From assembly GCA_035274465.1 (NCBI GenBank), contig DATEOF010000174.1, forward strand, positions 1-64,000: DNA of 64,000 bases, in the 5' to 3' direction. Shown here piece by piece: positions 16,699 through 25,021 of the stretch. The position numbers and the translations under genes are program-made. Source of the DNA: JADGRF01 sp035274465 (GTDB lineage Bacteria; Myxococcota_A; Polyangia; Polyangiales; JAFGIB01). The notes beneath the pieces were generated by a model that was not told the origin of the DNA, ran no database searches, and saw only the letters and a list, made by a program, of their open reading frames with translations. Position 1 is the first letter of the stretch. The number at the start of each line of letters is the position of its first letter.

Positions 16699-17661
16699 AT
16701 GTTGACCGTTCAGAGCGCGCCCGACGCCGTGGGGCCCGCGACCGCACGTTTCGAGACACGCTACGAGGACCTGACGCAAGACGGCCACGTGAAGCTGACC
16801 GCGCTGCCGCAAGCACTCGGCCGCGCCTGCTTCGGGCAGTTGTGGGCGGAGCATCCGCTGTCGGTGCTGGGACGCCAGGGCGTGCAGCCGATCTTGAGTC
16901 GGCTGTCGATCGAGATCGAGCCCGTGGCTGCGCGCTTGATGGGCTCGCTCGAAGGCCGCGGTGGGCTCACGCTCGCGCACGAGCGCGATGCTGCCGAGCA
17001 CGTGAGCGCGATCTTCTTGAACGCGCACGCCGACGTCTGGGCGCTCGGGAAACGCAAGCGACGCCCCGAGGCAAGCACCCCTGGGGTGCGCAGCCGAGGA
17101 AGTGCCCTTGGGGTGCGCGACGAGGTCGCGAAGCCAGTGCGCGTCGGCCGCGTGTTCGGCGAGCACGTCTTCACGCGCCCGCACGCGCCTCGCGCCGAGC
17201 GCAAGGTGCTCGCCTTCGCCGTGCCGGGCTACCCCGAGCTGCCGAGCCAGCGCTACCAGCGCCCGAGCTTCGAACAGACAGTACAGCTGCCCGACCGAGC
17301 GCGCGCGCTCGAGGATGCATTCACGAGCGACGTCATGCCCTGGGCATTCGGCCTGACGCATACCGACGGCAACCAGCACGTGAATTCGCTCGCGTACATC
17401 AAGCTGTTCGAGGACGCGGCGCTGCGCAGGCTCGCCAGCCTGGGACGGCCGCTCCACGTGCTGGCGCGCGGCGTCGAGGTGCACTACCGCAAGCCCGCAT
17501 TCGCGGGACAGCAGCTTCAGTGCGTGCTGCGGGCCTTCGCCACGCGCGATGGCGACGGAGTCGTCGGTTACCTGGCCGAGCCTGGCGCTGCGATCGAGCG
17601 GGCGCACTGCAGCCTTCGCATGCTCTTCACGCCGCCGCCGACCGCTGCAACGGCCAGCTGA
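16699..17661 (+). CDS. Double-hotdog acyl thioesterase-like protein
   Basis: A 320-residue protein with two hotdog-like halves. The first has FETRYEDLTQDGHVKLTALP and the second AFGLTHTDGNQHVNSLAYIKLFEDAALRRL, the latter with the Asp-Gly-Asn-Gln-His-Val-Asn pattern of thioesterase active-site helices. The layout resembles acyl-ACP thioesterase/4-hydroxybenzoyl-CoA-thioesterase relatives; the substrate is unknown. Between the halves (about residues 115-150) lies a basic, low-complexity insert coded by two near-tandem palindromic units. ATG at 16699 is preferred over 16663 because the domain starts directly after it. Confidence 0.65.
   Translation: MLTVQSAPDAVGPATARFETRYEDLTQDGHVKLTALPQALGRACFGQLWAEHPLSVLGRQGVQPILSRLSIEIEPVAARLMGSLEGRGGLTLAHERDAAEHVSAIFLNAHADVWALGKRKRRPEASTPGVRSRGSALGVRDEVAKPVRVGRVFGEHVFTRPHAPRAERKVLAFAVPGYPELPSQRYQRPSFEQTVQLPDRARALEDAFTSDVMPWAFGLTHTDGNQHVNSLAYIKLFEDAALRRLASLGRPLHVLARGVEVHYRKPAFAGQQLQCVLRAFATRDGDGVVGYLAEPGAAIERAHCSLRMLFTPPPTAATAS
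17070..17126 (+). repeat. Near-tandem palindromic units inside a coding region
   Basis: Two related copies of about 25 bases lie in frame inside the double-hotdog gene, the first containing the perfect palindrome GCACCCCTGGGGTGC at 17075-17089 and the second a diverged version at 17102-17125. They code for a Ser/Arg/Gly-rich loop that separates the two domains. Confidence 0.5.
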
Positions 17662-17700
17662 TTCGCTTGCCCCAAAGATGACTCCGGCTACAACAGCCGC

Positions 17701-18129
17701 ATGAGGGCAGTCATCAGGTCGACGGTGGCCACCAGCGCCGGAGTGTTGTTGGTGGCGCTGGCGTGGGCCTCGGCCCGGTTCTATGCCTGGGAACCCATCG
17801 ACGTGCCGCGCCAGTCGTGGGCCTATACGTTCAAGGTCTCCGGTATCGCCAAACAGTTCAAGCTTTGGGCCCCGCGCAGCGCACCGCTCTACGACGTCGC
17901 GCGCGGTCGGGGCCGGCAGAACGACTACACGCTGATCCGCTACAGCACGGGCCTCTCGCTACCCGAGCTCGAGCGGCTCGCGCGGGTCGACGGCTTTCGG
18001 TGCGAGTACTACGGCGCCGCCGCGCTGGTCTGCGACCGCTCGCACGGCCGCGTCCTCGAGGCGCAGGTCAGCGCGCTGCGCATCGCAGAGCTCGCGACCG
18101 AGCTCACGGTGCAGGTGCAGGACCGCTAG
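17701..18129 (+). CDS. Small membrane-anchored or secreted protein, function unknown
   Basis: A 142-residue protein with an N-terminal hydrophobic segment at about 9-29 (uncleaved anchor or signal), then a mature region with no recognised domain. It has alternating hydrophobic residues compatible with a small alpha/beta fold, two Cys (near 100 and 110) that could pair, and no repeats. The stop codon at 18127-18129 coincides with the edge of the long inverted repeat element that follows. No function can be given. Confidence 0.6.
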   Translation: MRAVIRSTVATSAGVLLVALAWASARFYAWEPIDVPRQSWAYTFKVSGIAKQFKLWAPRSAPLYDVARGRGRQNDYTLIRYSTGLSLPELERLARVDGFRCEYYGAAALVCDRSHGRVLEAQVSALRIAELATELTVQVQDR

Positions 18130-18289
18130 TGCTGCGACCGAGGTGTAATGGCCCATTATCGCGAAGGGCCCGGCGCGCAGAGCAAGGCGCGACGACGAGG
18201 AATAGCGGGGACTATTTTGAGGAGGAGCAACGCAGCCATGCGCGTCGGGAACGAGCGAGAATGGGCCATTACGCCTCGGTCGCAGCACT
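18128..18289. repeat. Palindromic element with 35-bp terminal inverted repeats (MITE-like)
   Basis: Bases 18128-18162 and 18255-18289 are inverted copies matching at 33 of 35 positions, enclosing 92 bases. The interior is itself partly self-complementary (for example AATAG...CTATT around 18202-18217). The left arm begins inside the stop codon of the upstream gene and the right arm encodes the last six residues and stop of the convergent carboxylesterase gene. This is the structure of a miniature inverted-repeat element; it could also serve as a bidirectional terminator. No target duplication can be assigned. Confidence 0.7.
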
Positions 18290-18985
18290 CGAGCGGCGGA
18301 TGAACTTGCCCATCGCCTCGAGCACGCCGTGCGGCAGCTCGTGCGCGCCGAGAAACTCCAGCCAGTCGACGTTCACGCCTGCAGCGCGCCACAGCTCGCG
18401 CAGCTCCACCGCAGCTTCGTAGGGCAACAGCGGATCTTGCAGCCCGTGCGTCTGCAGCACCGGAAGGCTCGCGCGTGCGGCCATGAGCGGCTGCCATTCG
18501 TCGCGACACAGGAGCGTGGTCGAGAGCAAGATCAAGCCGGCCAGCGGCAGTGCCGTGCGCAACGCCACGTCGCAGGACAGCATCGCGCCTTGCGAGAAGC
18601 CGCCCAGGATCATCGACTCGCTCGGCACCTGCAGCTCGCGCGACAGCCCCTCCAGCAGACCGATCACGATGTCACGCGCCGCGGCGAGTCCCGGCGGTGT
18701 CTCGCGCGTGCGATCGCGCGCCGCGGCTCGTTGCATCGCGAGCACATCGATCGGCCACCACGCTCTGCCGCCGTAGGCTGCGAGCTCGGGCAGCTCGAGC
18801 GGGGCGGCGGGAAACGCGAAGCGCACCTCGCGCGGCACGTTCAGTACGCGCTGCAGCGGCACCAGGTCATCGCCGGGCGCGCCGTAGCCGTGTAGCAGCA
18901 CCACCAGCGGTCCGTTCCCTCCGCCTTCGCGGTCGCTGCCTCCCACGAGGCGCACCGTGAGCCCTTCGATTTGAACAGTTCGCAT
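18269..18985 (-). CDS. Carboxylesterase/phospholipase family alpha/beta hydrolase
   Basis: A 238-residue serine hydrolase of the bacterial carboxylesterase (Abhydrolase_2) type. The oxyanion strand LLHGYGAPGDD is at 30-40, the nucleophile elbow GGFSQGAM gives Ser131, the acid is Asp184 in GLQDPLLPY, and His215 in GAHELPHG completes the triad. Such enzymes cleave short-chain esters or lysophospholipids. The start at 18985 is preferred to 19042 because homologues begin just before the first strand. The C-terminal residues SAATEA and the stop lie in the right arm of the neighbouring palindromic element, so this tail may have been supplied by it. Confidence 0.85.
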   Translation of the reverse strand: MRTVQIEGLTVRLVGGSDREGGGNGPLVVLLHGYGAPGDDLVPLQRVLNVPREVRFAFPAAPLELPELAAYGGRAWWPIDVLAMQRAAARDRTRETPPGLAAARDIVIGLLEGLSRELQVPSESMILGGFSQGAMLSCDVALRTALPLAGLILLSTTLLCRDEWQPLMAARASLPVLQTHGLQDPLLPYEAAVELRELWRAAGVNVDWLEFLGAHELPHGVLEAMGKFIRRSSAATEA

Positions 18986-19106
18986 GGACCGCGCTCGTAT
19001 AGCACAGCTGTCCCGCGACAGGGCCATGCCATGAGCGGACACGCCCGCCGCGCACGAAGGCGCAGCGGGCGTGTGATTCAGCGGATTGCCGCAGCTGCCA
19101 GCTGCG

Positions 19107-20597
19107 TCACTCGCAAGCGCCAGTCGGGCTTCCGAGCAACGAGCAGGGCGCGCACTTCTCGCCTTGCGCGCAGCCGTCGCGCTGCAAGATGCCGGCCTGC
19201 GCGGGATCGAGGATGCACTCGTTCACGCACGCGCCGGTACCCAGAAGGCCGTAGCAAACCGGGAAGCGGAACTTCGGGTCCTTGGCCTTCGCCACGGGCG
19301 CGCACAGCTTGCCGGTGGCGCAGTTCTCTTTACGCAGGATGCTCGCCTGATCGCCTGCGAGCGCGGGGGCGACGCACACGCCGGCCGAGCTCTGGCCGCT
19401 GCCGCAGCAGCGTCCGAACGTGTACTTCGGCTTGGCAGGCTTGTCGCCGTTGATCGTGCACGAGCCGGTCGGATCGCCGGTGATCGGGTCGAAGCAAGGC
19501 GCGCACACTTCATTCGAGCCGCAACCCGCCGTCGGCAGACGGTCCTTCTGCTGCGCGACAGCGCCGCCGGCGCAGGTCGAGATGCAGCGGCCTTCCGCGC
19601 CGTCGAGGGAGTTGCAGGTCTTGGGTTTGAACGTCGGATCGGTGAGCTCGGTCGGAGCACACAGGTTGCCGGCGGAACAACTATCGCGCGCCAGGCTCGA
19701 CGCTTGATCGGCGGCGAGCGACGGCGGCACGCACAGACCGCGGCCGCTGCAGCACTTCGGGAAGGGCTTCGGCGGCTCGGTCGGGCCCGTGTCGCAACCC
19801 TGGGAGCACGCGGTCGTGTCCTTGCCGGTGCGCGGGTCGTAGCACGGCGCGCACAGGTCCGTGCCGGTGCAGGTCGAGCGAGGCAGCTGGGCGGCCTGCT
19901 CTTTCACCTGCGGGACGCAGCTCGAGAGGCAGCGCCCTTCGGCGCCGTTCAGCGAGACGCACTTCGGCAGGATCTGGCGACCGGCCTGGCTGGCGAGGGC
20001 AACCGGGACGCACTTGTCCGTCGCGTTGCAATCGGCCAGGAGATTTACAGATGCGGCCGGAATCTTGAGCTGGTCCAGGAAGGTCTTCGGCACGCAGACG
20101 CTGTCCTGCGCGGGACAGATGTCAGCCGAACACTTCGGGAAACCCGCCGTATTCAAGGGGTTGGGCGGCGGCATGCACACGCCCGCGTCCTCGTCGTCGG
20201 TGCCGGGAGGCACGCCGGAATCCTCGTCGCCGCCCGACATGCCGGCGTTACCGCCGGTGCCCCCGGTGGTGCCTGCGCCGCCGGTGCCTGCGCCCGTGCC
20301 TGCGCCGCCAGAGCCCGACCGCCCTGCCGTCGGAGACGGCGTGCCCGAGCTACCGCCCTTGCCGCTGGTAGCCGCCGCGCCGGCCGTCGGGGCCGGGGTA
20401 CCGCCATTCCCTGCGCGACTGCCGGACGTACCCGCCGCAGGAGCGGCGCCCGTACCCGACATACCGCTGGGATTGTTCGTCTCACCGTCGTCGCCCGAGC
20501 AGCCGACGGCTGCGAGCAACACGAGACCACTTCCGAGCAAAGCTAACTGCCTCAGTCCGCGGGCAGCGCTGCTTCGTTCCACGACCGCAGCAAACAT
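19107..20597 (-). CDS. Cys-rich lipoprotein with three internal repeats
   Basis: A 496-residue lipoprotein; the ATG at 20597 has GGAGG five bases upstream. The signal ends in Ala-Val-Gly-Cys, then about 100 residues of Gly/Ala/Thr/Pro linker. The mature part holds roughly three copies of a 110-residue Cys-rich module, each with a CVP...DQAS helix, a LCAP/KCVP motif, a SLxGAEGRC segment and a CAPCxDPxTG block; the third copy is shorter. The even cysteine spacing suggests disulfide-stabilised domains outside the cell. I recognise no named family, and adhesion or structural roles are only possibilities. Confidence 0.75.
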   Translation of the reverse strand: MFAAVVERSSAARGLRQLALLGSGLVLLAAVGCSGDDGETNNPSGMSGTGAAPAAGTSGSRAGNGGTPAPTAGAAATSGKGGSSGTPSPTAGRSGSGGAGTGAGTGGAGTTGGTGGNAGMSGGDEDSGVPPGTDDEDAGVCMPPPNPLNTAGFPKCSADICPAQDSVCVPKTFLDQLKIPAASVNLLADCNATDKCVPVALASQAGRQILPKCVSLNGAEGRCLSSCVPQVKEQAAQLPRSTCTGTDLCAPCYDPRTGKDTTACSQGCDTGPTEPPKPFPKCCSGRGLCVPPSLAADQASSLARDSCSAGNLCAPTELTDPTFKPKTCNSLDGAEGRCISTCAGGAVAQQKDRLPTAGCGSNEVCAPCFDPITGDPTGSCTINGDKPAKPKYTFGRCCGSGQSSAGVCVAPALAGDQASILRKENCATGKLCAPVAKAKDPKFRFPVCYGLLGTGACVNECILDPAQAGILQRDGCAQGEKCAPCSLLGSPTGACE

Positions 20598-20933
20598 AGG
20601 ATCCTCCAAAAATCTACCCCTCGTGTCCGCGTTGCCTGAGCATTCGACGCGCGTTCAAAGCGCGCAAGTGAAACCGCAGCCGCAGCCGCATGTCCAGCGT
20701 CGATCGAACTTAATAACTTCCAACTGGGGACTAAACCGTGCGGTGAACTAGCGCAGGATCGTTTCAACAATGCAATGCACCAGGACACTGGATGTTGGCG
20801 CACTCATGGCGTTCCACGTGCTCGCGAGATTCGTAACCTATGAGACGGTCCTATGAGTCCGCGGCAACGGCTCAAGCGGCGCAAAAGCGACACGCGCGCC
20901 AGCACGCATGCAATTCCGCCCTGACGGCAGCCG
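20598..20933. other. Intergenic region with a short hairpin near its left-hand gene
   Basis: No supported gene lies in these 336 bases. It should contain the promoter of the Cys-rich lipoprotein gene, but no confident -35/-10 pair is visible. A perfect 7-bp hairpin, CTGACGG-CAG-CCGTCAG at 20921-20937, overlaps the stop codon of the glycosyltransferase gene and lacks a T-run. Confidence 0.4.
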
Positions 20934-22547
20934 TCAGCTGCCAGGCTTCTTGCGCAGATCGAAGACCAAGAAGTCTGGATGATTCGAGATCAGCGGGTAC
21001 TCGCTGAGTCGCTTGGCCAGGCGGCGCTGTTTGGGCAACTCGTCCGACGGATGCACCACGAAGAACTCCGCGTTCATGCCGAGCAAGCGATCGAACTCCT
21101 GATCCGCGTCGAATGCCGGGCGGCCGCGCCGCCGCGTACGACGTATGTCGGAGCTGTTGTCCCAGTACCAACCTGACAACTCACCGTCGAACTCCAGTGG
21201 GCCGCCGTACGAATCCGTGGTGATGAAGATGACCTTCGAGCTGTGCTGAACAAGCGCTCCGATCAGCGGATACGGATTCTCTCCCTGATTCTCCGGCGGG
21301 CGCGTGCGCGGCAACGCGTCTGCTGCGATGGCGCGCGAGAGCTTCCAGCCGCCGAACGCCAGCGCGAGCGGCACGAGCGCCCAGACGGTTCGGCGCGGCA
21401 CGCGCGGCAAGAGCGAGACCAGGCTGCGCGCTCGCTCGATCAGTGCGCCTAAACACAACGCGACGATCGGCAAGACCGGTAAGTGATAATAGTTGTGTGT
21501 CGAGATGTGATAGCTGAAGAGTAGTCCGTAGACGAAATAGCTCAGCCACAGGCCTATCAGGATCGCGCGCGGTCGACCGGGCTTGGACGCGAGCACACCC
21601 AGCGCAGCCGCGGCCAGCACCCAGCGCCCGCCGACGATGTCGACCAACAGGTCGCGCCAGCCGTTCCAGTAGCGTGCCTCGCGCCACAGCTGTGGCTGGA
21701 AGCTGCCTTCGGCCTGGCCGAGCAGCCGACCGCCTCCGATGATCTCGGGCAGATAGTAGAGCGCAGCCGGCAGCAACACGCCGACCGACAACAGCACGAA
21801 GCTGCGCAGCCGTGCGCGCCAGGGTCGCGCCGTACCGGTGGTGTGCAACACCAGCAGCAGAGCTGCAGTGGCAAAAGCGCACACCGGCTTGATCAGGATC
21901 GCCATCCCCGCGATGAGCGCGGCCGCGAGCCCCCGCCACCAGGTCGGGCGATCGATCGCGCGCAGCAACGCGTACCAGGCGGTGACCGCGAAGAACATCA
22001 TCAGCGGATCGGGCTGGAAGCTCTGACACGCGACGATGGTGTACGGCAGGTAGCAGTAGTAGACGACGACCGCGAGCGCGGCCAGCGGCGACCAGAGCAG
22101 CCACGCGAAGCGCGCCAGGAAGAAACTGCCGAGCACCCAGGACACCGCGCCCACGATGCGCGCGTAGCCCAGGTGCTCGCGGCCAGCGAAGCGATAGCCG
22201 ATGGCCACGATGTGCTCGAGCACGAGCGGCTCGAGCACGCCGCGATTTGCGCGCTGCTTTTCGGCCACGATCCGCCGCGGGTCGGTCGGCGAGCGGGTCA
22301 TGTCGTAGTAGATCGCGCGCGCCTGGATCGCACAGCGGAACTGACGCGTCGATCCGAACGCGACCATGTTGTCGCTCCAACCCGTGAAGCGAAGCGCCGC
22401 GGCTCCCAGCAGCAGCACACCCAACAGCAGCGCGTACACCTGTGCCGGCGCCAACGTTGCAAAACGCTGCAGCAGCCGCGGGCCGGGATGGCTAGGACTG
22501 CCGACTTGCTCCACCTCGCTCAACGGCTGGCTCCCTGGGTGCGGCAT
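20934..22547 (-). CDS. GT39/ArnT-like membrane glycosyltransferase
   Basis: A 537-residue integral membrane protein with about ten hydrophobic segments between residues 30 and 430 and a soluble C-terminal domain. The pattern resembles GT-C fold polyprenyl-phosphate-sugar transferases (PMT/ArnT): the first outside loop after helix 1 carries acidic and aromatic residues (TGWSDNM), followed by the ARIVGAVSWVLGSFFL helix and the QSFQPDPLMMFFAVTAWYALL segment. These enzymes move sugars from lipid carriers to proteins or lipids on the periplasmic side. The acceptor is unknown, and no sugar-pathway genes are adjacent. Confidence 0.75.
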   Translation of the reverse strand: MPHPGSQPLSEVEQVGSPSHPGPRLLQRFATLAPAQVYALLLGVLLLGAAALRFTGWSDNMVAFGSTRQFRCAIQARAIYYDMTRSPTDPRRIVAEKQRANRGVLEPLVLEHIVAIGYRFAGREHLGYARIVGAVSWVLGSFFLARFAWLLWSPLAALAVVVYYCYLPYTIVACQSFQPDPLMMFFAVTAWYALLRAIDRPTWWRGLAAALIAGMAILIKPVCAFATAALLLVLHTTGTARPWRARLRSFVLLSVGVLLPAALYYLPEIIGGGRLLGQAEGSFQPQLWREARYWNGWRDLLVDIVGGRWVLAAAALGVLASKPGRPRAILIGLWLSYFVYGLLFSYHISTHNYYHLPVLPIVALCLGALIERARSLVSLLPRVPRRTVWALVPLALAFGGWKLSRAIAADALPRTRPPENQGENPYPLIGALVQHSSKVIFITTDSYGGPLEFDGELSGWYWDNSSDIRRTRRRGRPAFDADQEFDRLLGMNAEFFVVHPSDELPKQRRLAKRLSEYPLISNHPDFLVFDLRKKPGS

Positions 22548-22586
22548 ACTGCGGGAGGACCGCTCCCCTGGGCAAGCCCGCTCGCA

Positions 22587-23582
22587 TCATTCTCTGCCAG
22601 CGCGCAGCCGAAGCAGCAGGGCCTGGAAGTCTTCCGGCGGTGGCTGGGAAAAGCGCAGCATGCGGCCGGTGCGGGGGTGGACGAAGCCGAGGGTCTCCGC
22701 GTGCAACATCGGGCGCTCCGCGGCAAACGGCTCGCCCGCGTAGTCGCGGATGTAGACGCGCTCGCCGAGCACCGGGTGTCCGGCTTCGCTCAAATGAATG
22801 CGGATCTGGTGCTGGCGGCCGGTCGAGAGCTTGCACTCCACCAAGCTCGCTGCCCCGAAGCGCTCGCGCGGCGTGACATCGGTGATCGCGCGCTGCGTCC
22901 CGTGGGGAAGCGCGCCGCGCACGCGCCGGAAGAGACCTGCCGAACCGCGCAGCCCATCGCCGCGGTTCGGGACCAGGAAGGTGTCGAAGCGCTGCTCCTC
23001 GGGTTCGCCGTGGACCAGCGCCAGGTATCTGCGCTCGACGTCGTGGCGACGCAGCAGCTGTTGCAAGTGGCGCTTGGCCGCGAGCGTGCGCGTGAAGACG
23101 ATCAACCCGGTCGTGTCTTTGTCCAGGCGCTGCACGACGCCCAGCTCGGCGCCGCGAAAGCCCGTCTCGCGCCGCAACCAGAAGCGCACGCGGTCGACCA
23201 GCGTGTTCTTGTCCGTGGCGTCGAACGGCACGCTCAGCAGATCCGCGGGCTTGTTGACCACCACGACGTCGGAGTCCACGTGGATCACCGCGTTCTCGTC
23301 GAGCACGTTCTCGCGCAGGCGCTTGGCCTGCGGATCGATCTCGATCTCATCGCCCAGCGCGACGCGCTGCGCGGCGTCGCTCACCACCACACCATTGCGG
23401 CGCACCTTGCCGCGCTTGCACAACTCGCGTGCCTGGCTCCACGATGCGCCCGGCAGCATGCGGCGTACCGTGTCGGCCAGGGTATGCGCGACGAGGTCCT
23501 CGGCGACGTGAAGCTGCAGCGTGTCTCTCGAAGTACTCAAGCTTTTCCCCACACGCGCGCCATTACACCCATGGCTGCTCAC
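22587..23582 (-). CDS. RluA family pseudouridine synthase
   Basis: A 331-residue RNA-modifying enzyme. An S4 RNA-binding domain spans about 37-83 (ARELCKRGKVRRNGVVV), and the synthase domain has the signature RLDKDTTGL at 152-160 with catalytic Asp154, plus GRQHQIRIHL and HAETLGFVHP near the end. It isomerises uridines in rRNA or tRNA; which site cannot be told from the sequence. The usual His before Arg-Leu-Asp is Gln here. The N-terminus of about 20 residues before the S4 domain is longer than usual, and an internal start is possible. Confidence 0.9.
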   Translation of the reverse strand: MSSHGCNGARVGKSLSTSRDTLQLHVAEDLVAHTLADTVRRMLPGASWSQARELCKRGKVRRNGVVVSDAAQRVALGDEIEIDPQAKRLRENVLDENAVIHVDSDVVVVNKPADLLSVPFDATDKNTLVDRVRFWLRRETGFRGAELGVVQRLDKDTTGLIVFTRTLAAKRHLQQLLRRHDVERRYLALVHGEPEEQRFDTFLVPNRGDGLRGSAGLFRRVRGALPHGTQRAITDVTPRERFGAASLVECKLSTGRQHQIRIHLSEAGHPVLGERVYIRDYAGEPFAAERPMLHAETLGFVHPRTGRMLRFSQPPPEDFQALLLRLRAGRE

Positions 23583-23740
23583 GGCTAGCGACTAACACGA
23601 GCTCAGCATCGCCAAGAAACTTGAACCGACGCGACGCGTACCTCGTACCGATATCCAGATTGCAACAGGCCGCGCCTTCTTCCAAGATCGTGGCTTCCCG
23701 CGCGTCCGTCGTCCGGGCCGAGCAGGGTTCAGAGGTATCG

Positions 23741-24871
23741 ATGCACATGCGTAGTCTCGGCGCACTGTTTGCGCTCGTTCTCCTCAGTTGCAGTGGTGAC
23801 ACGGTCGCAGATCCACCATGCCGTGGCAACGCTTCGCTCTGCGGCACCACCGACACCAATGCAGCATCCAACCCCGCAGGCTCCGGCAGCCTGCGCGACA
23901 GCGGGCTCAATTTCGGGGACAGCGGCATCATGCTGCCCGACGCCGCTCACCAGGACCTCGAGCCCAGCGGGCCCAAGGTCTGCGCGCGCTCGGACGTCGT
24001 CGCGGGGCGCGTGACGCCCACGGTGGTCCTGATCATCGATCAGAGCGGCAGCATGAACGACTCGCTCGGCAGCGGTTCGCGCTGGAACGTGCTGCGCGAC
24101 TTCTTGCTGAAGGACGACGGGCTGATCAAGAGCATGCAGGACAAGATGCGCTTCGGCGTGGCGATGTACTCGGCGCGCTCGGACCTCCTGAACGGCCAGC
24201 CGCAAGAATGTCCGATCGTGACCAGCGTCACGCCGGCTTTGAACAACTTCAACGCCATCGCGGACGCCTACCGCAAGTCCGAGCCGATCGACGAGACGCC
24301 CACGGGCGACTCGATCACGAAGATCCTCGCCGGCCTGCCCAAACCGGCGCCCGATGCACCGGTCGAGCCCACCATCTTCGTGCTCGCGACCGACGGCGAG
24401 CCCGATCGCTGCGAGGAGCTCAATCCGCAGAACGGCCAGGCCGAGACGATCAGCGCGGTCAAGGCTGCGTTCGACATGAGCATCAAGACGTTCGTGATCG
24501 GCGTCGGCGCGGAGATCTCGAAGACGCACCAGCAAGACGTCGCGAACGCCGGCATCGGCCACAAGGCCGGCGAACCGAACGCTCCCTACTGGACCGCCGG
24601 GGACGACATGAGCCTGCGCAATGCGCTGATGGACATCATCGGCGCGCAAGTCAGCTGCGACATCGCGCTCAAGGGTCGCGTCGAAGGTGACGCGTGCAGC
24701 GGCACGGTCGCCCTCAGCGGCGCCCCACTCGGCTGCAAGAACCCGGACGGCTGGGAGCTCGTCGACCCCATGCACGTGCGCCTGCTGGGCAAGGCGTGCG
24801 CCGACTTCAAGAAACAAGAAGTCTCCACGCTCAACATCACCTTCCCGTGTGCCGCAGTGATCCTCGAGTAA
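23741..24871 (+). CDS. VWA domain lipoprotein
   Basis: A 376-residue lipoprotein; the ATG at 23741 has AGAGG about five bases upstream, and another ATG follows at 23747. The lipobox is Leu-Leu-Ser-Cys. After a linker the von Willebrand A domain begins near 95, with the metal-coordinating MIDAS motif DQSGSMND, a Thr in ETPTGDS and the later ATDGEPD. The C-terminal part contains paired cysteines. VWA lipoproteins of this type bind ligands through a divalent metal at the cell surface; the ligand is unknown and there is no adjacent AAA ATPase partner. Confidence 0.85.
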   Translation: MHMRSLGALFALVLLSCSGDTVADPPCRGNASLCGTTDTNAASNPAGSGSLRDSGLNFGDSGIMLPDAAHQDLEPSGPKVCARSDVVAGRVTPTVVLIIDQSGSMNDSLGSGSRWNVLRDFLLKDDGLIKSMQDKMRFGVAMYSARSDLLNGQPQECPIVTSVTPALNNFNAIADAYRKSEPIDETPTGDSITKILAGLPKPAPDAPVEPTIFVLATDGEPDRCEELNPQNGQAETISAVKAAFDMSIKTFVIGVGAEISKTHQQDVANAGIGHKAGEPNAPYWTAGDDMSLRNALMDIIGAQVSCDIALKGRVEGDACSGTVALSGAPLGCKNPDGWELVDPMHVRLLGKACADFKKQEVSTLNITFPCAAVILE

Positions 24872-24897
24872 CAGAAGATCAGAGGACCAGAGGTTTA

Positions 24898-25004
24898 ACG
24901 GGAAGCCGGGAAGCGAGATCTATTTTGCTGCCGCGCGCTTGCATCGACCTGTTCAGCAAGCCCGCGGCAGCACAAAATCTCGTCTCGCCTTTCCGGCTTC
25001 CCGT
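24898..25004. repeat. Long imperfect intergenic palindrome between convergent genes
   Basis: Left arm 24898-24935 and right arm 24963-25004 are inverted copies (about 38 and 42 bases, several mismatches and small gaps), with GCTTGC/GCAAGC at 24937-24942 and 24956-24961 extending the stem to the loop. It lies exactly between two convergent stop codons, so it could end transcription from both sides, or be a decayed mobile palindrome. Confidence 0.6.
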
Positions 25005-25021
25005 CTTCCTGTGAACTCTCT

